From positions 179,808-243,807 of the forward strand of contig NZ_JAUOSF010000007.1 of NCBI RefSeq assembly GCF_030548465.1: a stretch of 64,000 nucleotides of DNA, in the 5' to 3' direction. The translations under genes were made by a program, and so were the position numbers. Position 1 is the stretch's first letter. Each line of letters opens with the position of its first letter. The notes under the pieces were generated by a model. The model had not been told where the DNA came from. It saw only the letters and a list, made by a program, of their open reading frames with translations, and searched no databases. Of this stretch, positions 35,127 to 43,938 are shown piece after piece. Source of the DNA: Tamlana sp. 2_MG-2023 (GTDB lineage: Bacteria; Bacteroidota; Bacteroidia; Flavobacteriales; Flavobacteriaceae).

Positions 35127-37517
35127 CTATAGGAATTGGTAGTTTAATTTTAAGAAAATCGCTCGACCGGGTTTTTGCAGTAAAAAGTTATCATAGACCT
35201 GCTCGTTTAAAAAGTTTGAAAAATCTACTGAAACATTCAGTTTTTCATTTGGAAACGTATAGCCTAACCCCGCATCAAAAACCAATTGGGTTGGGATTTT
35301 ATTTTTGGTATCTTCATTTCCTAGACTTGACCAATTGAGGAAAAAATCGTGCACATAACTCGATTGCAAGTACATAAAAAGCTTAGATTTTTTTTGAATA
35401 ACATCTTCTAAAGTATACTCTACACCAGCATTAGCCATGAGATAAGGTTCGTTTTTAAGGCGGTCGCCATAAATGATATTGTCATTACCATTCTCATCAA
35501 CTTTTAAGGTATTTCTGAAATCTAAATAAGTTCCATTGATATTGAATTTAAATTTCTGATTCAAATCATAAACAACATCCAATTCAACACCCGTTCCAGA
35601 AACCTCTTTTATATTTTCAAATATGCCTGTTGCCTGTCCGCCTTGAACATTCATCTGAAGTTTATCTGTTGTGTTTCTGTAGAAGGCATTCATTTCTAAT
35701 TTTATACCTTGGCTTCCCCCTAGCGGAAGTCTGCCTAATATAAAACCTACATTGGCATTAAAACTTTGTTCTGGTTTGATATCAGGGTTATTGGTAATCG
35801 TCACGCCATTACCTAAAGCTTCGGTAGCATTTGGTAATCTCGTGGCTTGTTCTAGAGAAGATTTCAGTAAAAACCTTTGAAAAAGCTTATAGGACATCGC
35901 AAATCCACCACCCCAATTAGAAATATTGCTCGTGACAGGCCTTACCTCATATTCAGTAGTATAAACCACTTCATTTATGGAAGAGTCAAAACCATACCAC
36001 TTTACAAAGGCATTTGCCCGAAGTCTGTTATTGAATTTAATCGTTTCTAAAGATAGTCCTGCAAAATGCGAAGCTATATTTTGAGGGTCGAAATAAGCCA
36101 ATCTATGTGGTGGAGAAAAAGGATCTTCTCCAGTGCGGCTGGTACTGGTATATAAATAATTAAATCCTAATTTGAAATCTTTAGGCAACTGGTAGGTGCC
36201 GTTAAATCTAGCAATAACCGAGTTATCTGTTTGGGTATATAAAGAGCGCCCATTTCGGCTAGTTTCTCCTCCAGAAGGATTGGTGCCTATCACCTCACCT
36301 CTCCAATCGTAACGTGCAGTGGTAGTATCAATCACCTCTGCTTTGGTATGCGAATACGCCGCAAAGGTACTCACATCTAGACCTTTTGTGAAGATATCCT
36401 TTTTCTTGTAGGTTAAACTAGGCATGAGCACTTGTTCATTATTGCGCATTTCACCGTACACATGCCCCATGGTTTGTCCTGTTTGCACGCCTTTTTTAAG
36501 ATCTGAACCCAAAATGCTTAAGAAGAGCTGATCGGCCCATGATTTATTAGTAAACCCAACATCGAGTTTTGTACTGAAGGTTTGAAAATCGTCATTAAAA
36601 CGTTCGGCGGGATTGTCTTTGGTAAACTCAATGGCCTTTCCCGTGTCTTCTTCGCCATAATAAACACCTCTTCCCCAAACGTTATAATTATTATCAGAAT
36701 AGGTATAAAAACTAGACAATCGTGTTGTAAAACCGGAATCGAATTTCCACTGCCCATTAAAGGCTACTTTATGCGTATTAAAAGAACCGAAGGAATAAGA
36801 CACTTCAGCAAAATTTTCAACCTGTTCTTTAGTTACCAAATTTATAGCGCCACCCAAAGCATCGGACCCTAACTCTACAGGAACCACTCCCTTGAAGATA
36901 TCAATACGATCAATAAGTGCAATTGGTAAGTTATTTACAGAGTATGATGAACCAAAATAATCCATAGGAATACCATCAATAAAAAAACGAATAGCATTTC
37001 CCGACATACCATTTAAGGAATATTCAAAATCAGAGCCTACTCCTCCGGTAGTCCTTACACGTACCCCAACGGAATTATCCAAAACAGTGTTAATGGCTAT
37101 ACTTTGGGTTTTTATCTTTTGTGTTTCTATAGCATTGACACTAAAGCCTACTTCTTTAATTTTTTCAGCTTTGGTTTTCCCTACCACATAGACTTGATCG
37201 AGCTCAGAAGTATCTTCTTTTAAAACAAAGTTTTTAACGATGTCTTCTTCTGAATTTACCGCTACATCAATTTCCTGAGTTTGGTAACCAATGGCAGAAA
37301 TTTTCAGGGAATAATTTCCGTAGCGCACTCTATTTAAAACATAGTTGCCGTCTAAATCGGTTGCAGCACCCTGACTAGTATTATTAAGCAGTACCGTTAC
37401 GCCTAATAGCGTTTGCCCGGATTCATCAGTAATCTGTCCTACAATTTGCCCAAATTTAGATTGGGCTCCAGCGAACATACTGAGCATCACAAAAAACAAT
37501 ACTATAAAACGATTCAT
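35127..37517 (-). CDS. TonB-dependent siderophore receptor (XusA-like)
   Basis: A 796-residue outer-membrane receptor. After the signal peptide (to about residue 20) comes a carboxypeptidase-like domain (GQIVGQITDESGQTLLGVTV, residues ~24-95), then the TonB plug and a 22-strand barrel ending in an aromatic-rich tail. It is the first gene of the three-gene operon with DUF4374 and PepSY. It lacks the SusC motif (LDEVVVVGYG), so it is not a glycan receptor. Upstream of its start, at 37519-37539, an imperfect TATTTAGA-ATTACAAATA palindrome could bind Fur. A role in importing a foreign siderophore is inferred from operon order. Confidence 0.87.
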   Translation of the reverse strand: MNRFIVLFFVMLSMFAGAQSKFGQIVGQITDESGQTLLGVTVLLNNTSQGAATDLDGNYVLNRVRYGNYSLKISAIGYQTQEIDVAVNSEEDIVKNFVLKEDTSELDQVYVVGKTKAEKIKEVGFSVNAIETQKIKTQSIAINTVLDNSVGVRVRTTGGVGSDFEYSLNGMSGNAIRFFIDGIPMDYFGSSYSVNNLPIALIDRIDIFKGVVPVELGSDALGGAINLVTKEQVENFAEVSYSFGSFNTHKVAFNGQWKFDSGFTTRLSSFYTYSDNNYNVWGRGVYYGEEDTGKAIEFTKDNPAERFNDDFQTFSTKLDVGFTNKSWADQLFLSILGSDLKKGVQTGQTMGHVYGEMRNNEQVLMPSLTYKKKDIFTKGLDVSTFAAYSHTKAEVIDTTTARYDWRGEVIGTNPSGGETSRNGRSLYTQTDNSVIARFNGTYQLPKDFKLGFNYLYTSTSRTGEDPFSPPHRLAYFDPQNIASHFAGLSLETIKFNNRLRANAFVKWYGFDSSINEVVYTTEYEVRPVTSNISNWGGGFAMSYKLFQRFLLKSSLEQATRLPNATEALGNGVTITNNPDIKPEQSFNANVGFILGRLPLGGSQGIKLEMNAFYRNTTDKLQMNVQGGQATGIFENIKEVSGTGVELDVVYDLNQKFKFNINGTYLDFRNTLKVDENGNDNIIYGDRLKNEPYLMANAGVEYTLEDVIQKKSKLFMYLQSSYVHDFFLNWSSLGNEDTKNKIPTQLVFDAGLGYTFPNEKLNVSVDFSNFLNEQVYDNFLLQKPGRAIFLKLNYQFL

Positions 37518-37831
37518 TTATTTAGACTTATTACAAATAGCTGCAAAAATAAATATCCTAGCTTACATCTGCAAGTTATTTAAATCAATTATAAATAAAG
37601 AATTTTTAGCCCAAATCACACAGAATAAACACCGTATAACCCAAGATATAAGATCAAAAAATCAGAATAAACCAAAATATAGTATCATTTAAATAATTTA
37701 AGACAAAAGCTTTAACCTTAAGTTTTCCCTCAAATCAGAATTCTAAACCAAATAAAATAAAGAATAAATTAAATGCCACAAAACGTAATACTATATTTAC
37801 ATTTTAATAATTTTTGTACGCCCTTAAGTCT
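37518..37831. other. Divergent 314-base promoter region
   Basis: AT-rich DNA between the divergent XusA-like and GH5 genes. A weak Fur-box-like palindrome lies at 37519-37539, almost touching the receptor start. No good -33/-7 pair was recognised. Confidence 0.5.
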
Positions 37832-39094
37832 ATGAAACCGAAAATCACGTTCACCTATACCTTATTCCTATTACTGCTAGCCTTTCAAACAACCGCACAA
37901 AACCCCTTTGGTGTTAACCTAGCCGGTGCTGATTTTGGAAAAAACATGCCCGGAACTTTTGGTGTCGATTACACTTACCCTACCGAAAATGAATTAGATT
38001 ATTACAAAAGTAAAGGGCTTACTTTAGTTCGTTTACCTTTTAAATGGGAGCGTATACAACCTAGTCTAAATGGAAGTTTAAATTTAAATGAATTACAACG
38101 TATAAAGGCCGTTTTAAATGCTGCTGAAAATCGCGATATGGAAGTCATTCTAGATTTGCATAACTACTGTCGTTATAAGTTAAACGGACAAGAAGTGATT
38201 ATTGGTTCGAGTCAATTGAGCATGGCGCATATCAAAGACCTCTGGACAAAATTAGCCATTGAACTCAAAGACTATTCAAACATTTGGGGTTACGGTATCA
38301 TGAATGAACCTCACGACCTTCTCGTCAATGCACCTTGGTTTGATACCGCCCAAGACATTATAAATGGTATACGAACTAACGATACGCAAACAAACATTAT
38401 CGTTGGTGGAGACAGTTGGAGTTCGGCCGAACGTTGGATGCAGTTTAGCGATAACCTAAAGAATCTAAACGACCCCGCTAACAAGCTCATTTTTGAAGCC
38501 CATGTGTATTTTGATAATGATGCCTCAGGAACTTATAGTGGAAGTTATGATACTGAAGGCGCTTACCCCAATATTGGCATAGACCGTGTTTCACCTTTTG
38601 TAAATTGGTTACAAGCCAATAATCTCAGTGGTTTTGTTGGTGAATATGGTGTTCCTGCAAATGACAGCCGTTGGTTAACCGCATTGGATAATTTTTTAAA
38701 ACATTTAAAACAAAACTGCATCAACGGCACCTATTGGGCTGGAGGTCCGTGGTGGGGAAATTACATTCTTTCTGTAGAACCTGATGGCTCAACAGACAAA
38801 CCACAAATGGCTATTTTAGAAAAACACTTGAGTACGGCATCAGCTTGTAGTACATTAAGTTCAAACAACATAGAAAGTGATATTAAGTTTCAACTGTTTC
38901 CTAATCCGTTTATAGACCATATTGTTATTAAAGGCCTTAAAACTGGTGCTATTATTAACATTTGGGATTTGCAAGGGCGATTGGTTGCTTCACAAGTGGT
39001 AGAGAATTCTAAAATCTCGAATTTAGGCGGACTTCATTCAGGGGTTTATATTCTGAAACATGAACATAAGTTTATTGGACGGGTGGTTAAATAG
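37832..39094 (+). CDS. Secreted GH5 glycosidase (endoglucanase family) with T9SS tail
   Basis: A 420-residue enzyme starting at ATG 37832, which opens the signal peptide (mature start near NPFGVNL); an upstream TTG is rejected. The TIM barrel of GH5 has RLPFKWERIQP, the acid/base E159 in IMNEPHD and nucleophile E271 in GFVGEYG. The C-terminal ~75 residues are a T9SS type A tail (FPNPFIDHIVIKGL and following). GH5 members cut beta-1,4 glucans, mannans or related chains; subfamily was not decided. It stands alone, with the next gene 141 bases on. Confidence 0.9.
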   Translation: MKPKITFTYTLFLLLLAFQTTAQNPFGVNLAGADFGKNMPGTFGVDYTYPTENELDYYKSKGLTLVRLPFKWERIQPSLNGSLNLNELQRIKAVLNAAENRDMEVILDLHNYCRYKLNGQEVIIGSSQLSMAHIKDLWTKLAIELKDYSNIWGYGIMNEPHDLLVNAPWFDTAQDIINGIRTNDTQTNIIVGGDSWSSAERWMQFSDNLKNLNDPANKLIFEAHVYFDNDASGTYSGSYDTEGAYPNIGIDRVSPFVNWLQANNLSGFVGEYGVPANDSRWLTALDNFLKHLKQNCINGTYWAGGPWWGNYILSVEPDGSTDKPQMAILEKHLSTASACSTLSSNNIESDIKFQLFPNPFIDHIVIKGLKTGAIINIWDLQGRLVASQVVENSKISNLGGLHSGVYILKHEHKFIGRVVK

Positions 39095-39235
39095 TTTTCA
39101 ATTTACCAACCAAACGATTATGACGCTAAAACCGATAACAATTCAAAATATTGTATTATTAAAATCGTAGGCTTATATTCACAAACTAAACCGCTTTGTA
39201 TTTTTTTAAACTCATACACCCCAATCAAAATTACC

Positions 39236-41089
39236 ATGAAATACCCTATAACTATTATACTTTGCCTAGTATTTAGCTTCTCCTTTTCACAAGAAATAAC
39301 CGAAAAAAAAGTCAGTTCTAAAATAGAAGAAGTCACTGTATTCATTAATGGTGCACAAATTCTTAGAAAAAAATCTGTTGATTTAAAACCAGGCACCACT
39401 ATGATTAACTTTACAAACCTCTCTCCTTTTATAGAGTCTAAAAGTGTGCAAGTAAAAGCTAATAGCAACATAACGGTATTGTCTGTAAACCATCAGCAAA
39501 ATTTTATTGACAAACTAGACAAACAACAAGAATTAATTGATTTAGAAGCTTCGCTTGAAAAAAATCAAAACCTGTTAACTTTAGAAAAAACACATTTAGA
39601 CATACTAAAAGAAGAACTCAATTTTTTACAAGAAAACAGACAAATTGGTGGGAAAAATCAAGAATTGAGCGTAACTAATCTTAAAGAAGCTTCTAACTTC
39701 TACAGCACTAAACTGACAGATTTAAAACTTAAAGAAATTGAACGCCATCAAACTATTTCAAAGCTTGAAGAAAAGCAGAGTGACATACAAAACCAAATTA
39801 ATAGCATGACTAGCAAAAAAAAATATGCTAATGGGGAAATATTGGTTAAAGTTGAAAGTAAAAAAACAACAAAAGTAGAATTTGAAATATCTTATGTGGT
39901 TAGCAACGCAGGGTGGCTCCCAACCTACGACATTAGGGCAAAAAATGTTAATGAACCCATAGAACTTGTTTATAAAGCCAATGTAAAACAAGACACCAAA
40001 ATAGATTGGAAAAATGTAAAACTGCGATTATCATCAGCTAACCCAAATTTATCGGGTGTGGCTCCAGAATTGAAAACCTATTACCTCAATTACAATACGG
40101 CACCTCCTAGATATAATCGCGACATAAATCAAGTATCTGGACAAGTATTAGATGAAAACTCTCGCCCAATACCTGGCGTTAATGTTATTATCAAAGGATC
40201 CACCATAGGCACAACCACAGATTTTGATGGAAACTATGCGCTTACAATCCCCGAAACTTCAACACAGCTAGAGTTTTCGTATTTAGGTTATGAAAACAAA
40301 ATCATAAATATAACCGATGCCATTCATAATGTTAGGCTTGTTGAAAGTATGGAAGCATTAGATGAAGTTGTCATAGTAGGCTATGGGACAAGAAAAAGAA
40401 AATCAGTTTCTAGGGACTTAAAAGGGACGGTTTCAGGAGTTTCCGTTGATAATTCTATTCCTGTGGTACAAACTGAGAACCAAACTACCGTAAATTTTGA
40501 AATTGATTTACCTTATTCCATTTTATCTGATAATAAAAGCTATTCGGTTGATATGGTTAAATACAACCTTCCTGCAGACTATCAATATTACAGTGTTCCT
40601 AAAATAGAAAATGAAGCCTTTTTAATTGCTAGCATTCAAAACTGGGAACAATATAATTTATTAGAAGGTGAAGCGAATATCTTTTTTGAAGGCACTTACG
40701 TTGGCAAAACAATACTAGACGTACGTTACGCTTCAGATAGTTTACAAATCTCACTAGGGCGCGACAAAAATGTGATTGTAAGTAGAGAAAAAATTTCTGA
40801 TTATGCTTCTAAAAAGCTTATCGGAAGTAAAAAAGAAGAAAATCGCGACTGGAGAATCACTGTGAAAAACAACAAATCTCAAAGTATTAATATGCTTATA
40901 ATGGATCAAATTCCAGTATCAAATAATGACGAAATTAAGGTAGAATCATTCGAGTTATCAAACGGAAAACAAGACCCTAACACGGGAGAGATACGCTGGG
41001 AGTTTTCATTAGAACCAAATAAAAGTAAAATTATAGATTTGAAATATGCGGTGAAATATCCTAGAAACAAAACCTTAATTATTGAGTAA
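39236..41089 (+). CDS. MuiA/DUF4139 family protein with inserted carboxypeptidase-like domain
   Basis: A 617-residue exported protein: signal peptide to about residue 19, a DUF4140-type N-terminus, a long coiled-coil region (~85-195) and a DUF4139 beta-sandwich domain (~215-617). Within the latter lies an insert (residues ~300-420) resembling the carboxypeptidase-like domain and plug entry of SusC receptors: VSGQVLDENSRPIPGVNVII, then EALDEVVIVGYGTRKRKS. The insert is in frame, so it is a real chimera. Family members are named mucoidy inhibitors, but no enzyme activity is known. The companion gene 41141 follows 51 bases on. Confidence 0.8.
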   Translation: MKYPITIILCLVFSFSFSQEITEKKVSSKIEEVTVFINGAQILRKKSVDLKPGTTMINFTNLSPFIESKSVQVKANSNITVLSVNHQQNFIDKLDKQQELIDLEASLEKNQNLLTLEKTHLDILKEELNFLQENRQIGGKNQELSVTNLKEASNFYSTKLTDLKLKEIERHQTISKLEEKQSDIQNQINSMTSKKKYANGEILVKVESKKTTKVEFEISYVVSNAGWLPTYDIRAKNVNEPIELVYKANVKQDTKIDWKNVKLRLSSANPNLSGVAPELKTYYLNYNTAPPRYNRDINQVSGQVLDENSRPIPGVNVIIKGSTIGTTTDFDGNYALTIPETSTQLEFSYLGYENKIINITDAIHNVRLVESMEALDEVVIVGYGTRKRKSVSRDLKGTVSGVSVDNSIPVVQTENQTTVNFEIDLPYSILSDNKSYSVDMVKYNLPADYQYYSVPKIENEAFLIASIQNWEQYNLLEGEANIFFEGTYVGKTILDVRYASDSLQISLGRDKNVIVSREKISDYASKKLIGSKKEENRDWRITVKNNKSQSINMLIMDQIPVSNNDEIKVESFELSNGKQDPNTGEIRWEFSLEPNKSKIIDLKYAVKYPRNKTLIIE

Positions 41090-41140
41090 AATTTCAATTT
41101 GAAAACTTCAACCATTAATTACAACCCAACCAAAAACACC

Positions 41141-41746
41141 ATGAAAAATCTTTTCTGCATAGTATTTCTATGCCTAACGAACCTCATCACATCACAAGAA
41201 GATTATAACATAGAAATTAACGGAGAAACCTTTGAAATCGCATTAGATAAAGCCTATGAATTTAATGTAAAAAACAAGGTCTATAAGGTAAAAGTTAAAC
41301 AAAAAGACACCCTTATATATGATGATGAGGCTTTCAGCTTTAAGTTTCTTAAAGATCATAAAGTCTCTAAAACTGTAGTGGACCAAGGCATAGAACAATT
41401 AATGATGATGACTGCAGAAGGCTCTGGGTTAATTATTCAAAAATATTCTACACTGAACCCAACTATGCTCAATGAACTTATGATTAATGAGGTTACAAAA
41501 GAAAGCATTAATTATGGTTATACTTTAGAAAGGCAGGATTACGAAAGAACCTTATCCTCAGGAAAAAAGATTAATGTGAACAAAGCGGTTCTCACATATA
41601 ATGACGAAATCAATATTTATGAAATAGCCACTTCAGGAGAAAAGGATCAAGGCGTATTAATTATGACAATGAAAATGGATGGTTCTAACAGTTCTTCAGG
41701 AGCGAAACTCATTCAATTAACCTGGGATACCTTAAAAATTAAATAA
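41141..41746 (+). CDS. Exported hypothetical protein
   Basis: A 201-residue protein starting at ATG 41141 (MKNLFCIVFL), which opens the signal peptide; an upstream in-frame start adds 14 low-complexity residues. The mature part is mixed alpha and beta, with no cysteine motif, and no family was recognised. It sits 51 bases after the MuiA-like gene and before the TetR regulator, so it may share the MuiA message. A periplasmic location is expected. Confidence 0.7.
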   Translation: MKNLFCIVFLCLTNLITSQEDYNIEINGETFEIALDKAYEFNVKNKVYKVKVKQKDTLIYDDEAFSFKFLKDHKVSKTVVDQGIEQLMMMTAEGSGLIIQKYSTLNPTMLNELMINEVTKESINYGYTLERQDYERTLSSGKKINVNKAVLTYNDEINIYEIATSGEKDQGVLIMTMKMDGSNSSSGAKLIQLTWDTLKIK

Positions 41747-41794
41747 CCCTACACTTTCCCAAAACCAAACAAAACGTTAAACATTTTTTTATTT

Positions 41795-41815
41795 CTAAAC
41801 GATTGTTTAGTTTTG
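41795..41815 (+). promoter_or_regulatory. TetR operator overlapping the promoter
   Basis: The 16-bp dyad CTAAACGATTGTTTAG (41795-41810; arms CTAAAC and GTTTAG) overlaps a TAGTTTTG -7 element (41808-41815). The same dyad recurs at 42419, before the AhpD-like gene. TetR binding here would block its own promoter. Confidence 0.75.
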
Positions 41816-41832
41816 TAGTGTATTTAAAAGGT

Positions 41833-42396
41833 ATGGCGAGAAAGAAAGCATATATAGAAGAAGAGGTCATAGATAAAGCGATGCATTTGTTCTGGAAAAA
41901 TGGATATGAAACCACCTCTATGCAGATGCTTGAAAAAGAAATGGGCATTAATAAATTCTCTATCTATTCTAGCTTCGGAAACAAAAACGGTGTTTTTCTT
42001 GAAAGTTTAAAATGTTATAAAAAGAAATTAAACACTTTAATTGACGATTTAAAATCGAAGTCTAACGGTGTTTTAGGAATCAAAGAATATTTCTATAATT
42101 TTATTGAATTCACTAAAGAAACCGAATTTGGTAAAGGATGTTTAGTGACCAATACGGCTAACGAATTAGGTGCTCATGCAGAAGACCGCATAAAAAATGT
42201 GCTTTCGGCATTTACTGATGATGTTAAGCAAACATTCATTGGAAGCCTAAAACAGGACCCGACAAAGGATCAGGCCACCATTACCCAGCAAGCCGATTTT
42301 TTACTTATTGCCATGTTCGGATTAGCATCTGCAACCAAGTTATTTAGTAAACCTCAGCTTGATAACTATATTGAAAACACCTTTAAAAACATTTAA
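41833..42396 (+). CDS. TetR/AcrR-family repressor
   Basis: A 187-residue regulator starting at ATG 41833 (MARKKAY); a longer frame starts ten residues upstream but would overlap the promoter. Residues 1-55 form the HTH: FWKNGYETTSMQMLEKEMGINKF, then SIYSSFGNKNGVF. The C-terminal ligand domain is of the YxaF/LmrA kind, with GKGCLVTNTANELG. An identical operator-like dyad lies before it and before the AhpD-like gene, so it probably represses both. Inducer unknown; quinones or other electrophiles are usual for this group. Confidence 0.9.
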   Translation: MARKKAYIEEEVIDKAMHLFWKNGYETTSMQMLEKEMGINKFSIYSSFGNKNGVFLESLKCYKKKLNTLIDDLKSKSNGVLGIKEYFYNFIEFTKETEFGKGCLVTNTANELGAHAEDRIKNVLSAFTDDVKQTFIGSLKQDPTKDQATITQQADFLLIAMFGLASATKLFSKPQLDNYIENTFKNI

Positions 42397-42418
42397 CAAC
42401 TATTTTTTTAATCATTAA

Positions 42419-42434
42419 CTAAACGATTGTTTAG
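42419..42434 (+). promoter_or_regulatory. TetR operator, second copy
   Basis: CTAAACGATTGTTTAG, the same 16 bases as at 41795-41810, lies 26 bases before the AhpD-like start. Exact repetition at two promoters is strong evidence that one regulator controls both genes. Confidence 0.78.
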
Positions 42435-42460
42435 TTATAAGAAACTTAAAATTTAAAATT

Positions 42461-43021
42461 ATGAGCAATTCAAAAGAAACATTTACAATTCACGATGTAG
42501 CATCTGCACCAGCAGATAGTAAACCATTATTAGAAAACTCTGAGAAGGCTTATGGCTATATTCCAAACTTACACGGCGTACTTGCAGAAGCACCTGGCTT
42601 ATTAGAAGGTTACCAAGTATTACATGAATTATTTTCAAACTCTTCATTTAATAATGATGAGCTTACCGTAGTATGGCAAACGATTAACGTAGAGCACGCA
42701 TGTCACTATTGTGTTCCTGCACATACAGGTATCGCTAAATTCATGAAAGTTGATGATGCCATTACAGATGCATTAAGAAACAAAACTGAATTACCTAATG
42801 CCAAATTACAGGCCTTACATAACATGACCCTATCGGTAACTAAAAACCGTGGTAAGGTTTCAAAAGAAGAAATGGAAACCTTTTTTGAGGCTGGATACAA
42901 CCAAAGACATTTATTAGAAATCATACTTGGTTTATCTCAAAAAGTGATTAGTAATTATACCAACAGTATCGCTGAAACACCAGTGGACGAGAGTTTCCAA
43001 CAATTTGCCTGGGAGAAATAA
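42461..43021 (+). CDS. Carboxymuconolactone decarboxylase/AhpD-family protein
   Basis: A 186-residue protein of the AhpD fold with the redox-active motif C-x-x-C in HACHYCVPAHTG, preceded by the conserved Glu (NVEHA). Such proteins reduce peroxides or handle lipoyl or other thiol partners. It follows the TetR gene and has the same operator, so it is the likely target gene. A strong terminator follows. The substrate cannot be told from the sequence. Confidence 0.88.
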   Translation: MSNSKETFTIHDVASAPADSKPLLENSEKAYGYIPNLHGVLAEAPGLLEGYQVLHELFSNSSFNNDELTVVWQTINVEHACHYCVPAHTGIAKFMKVDDAITDALRNKTELPNAKLQALHNMTLSVTKNRGKVSKEEMETFFEAGYNQRHLLEIILGLSQKVISNYTNSIAETPVDESFQQFAWEK

Positions 43022-43040
43022 AAAATCATAGACACTATGC

Positions 43041-43078
43041 AAAAAAGTGCCAGCCTCAAAACTGGCACTTTTTTTTGC
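43041..43078 (+). terminator. Intrinsic terminator after the AhpD-like gene
   Basis: A 13-bp perfect stem (AAAAAAGTGCCAG / CTGGCACTTTTTT) with an 8-base loop and a T8 tail. Confidence 0.9.
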
Positions 43079-43187
43079 TTCATAATCTAGCAACAAAAAT
43101 TAATTTGTACTTCTAATTTTAAAGCTTCCAAGGTCTCTATCCACAATTTTATCAATACTTTTACACTCTATTTTAAAAACTTAGAAA

Positions 43188-43691
43188 GTGAAAAAATTAT
43201 TAGTTATTGCTGCCGTTCTTGCGGTATCGTTTGTAAATGGACAAGCTTTTTCAGGAAAAGGCGATCAAAAATTTCAAGTTGGTGCTAATCTTCAATCAGA
43301 AGCCACTGGTATAAACCTAAGTTACGACTATGGTTTAGGTGAAAACATCTCTATTGGATTAAGTTCTAGCTATGCATTAGGTATTTCAGATGAATTAGCA
43401 CTTATTGATGAACCAGATTTTGGAGAGCGTTTTGATCTGAAAGCACGTTTCAACGCTAACATCGGTAATGTGATTAACATTGATGACAATTTTGACTTAT
43501 ATCCGGGCTTAAGCTTAAGTCTTAAGAATTTAGGCGGGCACGTTGGTGCGCGTTACTTCTTCACATCTGGCTTTGGCATATTTACAGAAGCACAATTTCC
43601 TATTGCTAAATATGACAACAACCTAAGTCCTGCTGAAGAAATTCACAATCAGTTTACAATGAATGTAGGAGCAACCTTCAACCTTCAGTAA
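43188..43691 (+). CDS. Small outer-membrane beta-barrel-like protein (DUF6646-like)
   Basis: A 167-residue protein with a signal peptide (VKKLLVIAAVLAVSFVNGQ) read from a GTG start at 43188. The mature part has alternating hydrophobic and polar residues with glycines (VGANLQSEATGINLSYDYGLG), as in an eight-stranded outer-membrane barrel, and ends in TFNLQ. It matches a flavobacterial family I recall as DUF6646. Function unknown. It is monocistronic with a long hairpin terminator. Confidence 0.75.
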   Translation: MKKLLVIAAVLAVSFVNGQAFSGKGDQKFQVGANLQSEATGINLSYDYGLGENISIGLSSSYALGISDELALIDEPDFGERFDLKARFNANIGNVINIDDNFDLYPGLSLSLKNLGGHVGARYFFTSGFGIFTEAQFPIAKYDNNLSPAEEIHNQFTMNVGATFNLQ

Positions 43692-43706
43692 ACAAATACT
43701 ATAGTC

Positions 43707-43790
43707 AAGCCTGTCTAAAACGTAAAGCATTCGCCAACCTGATCTTGATTCAGCTTAGCGAGTTTTTCTATCTTTCAGACAGGCTTTTTT
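43707..43790 (+). terminator. Long-loop terminator hairpin
   Basis: The 10-bp arms AAGCCTGTCT (43707-43716) and AGACAGGCTT (43777-43786) enclose 60 bases that contain a partial intergenic palindrome (AACCTGATCTTGATTCAGCTT). A T run follows. Confidence 0.7.
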
Positions 43791-43900
43791 ATGGCCAATA
43801 ATCAAGAATTTGAGCAGGTAAATTTCTTATAAACCTATTTCCCATCTTTAAAATTAAAATTTACGCTTCACCTTAAAACCAATATTCCCATTTAGAATAG

Positions 43901-43908
43901 TAGTTTTG
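43901..43908 (+). promoter_or_regulatory. -7 element before the MATE gene
   Basis: TAGTTTTG matches TAnnTTTG and lies 31 bases before the MATE start codon. Confidence 0.45.
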
Positions 43909-43938
43909 CAAACCAATTAACGCCTTGGTTATTTTATA

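Noticed and set aside
37814..37831. TTG start for the GH5 gene
   Set aside because: ATG 37832 begins the signal peptide six codons later; the TTG adds only polar residues.
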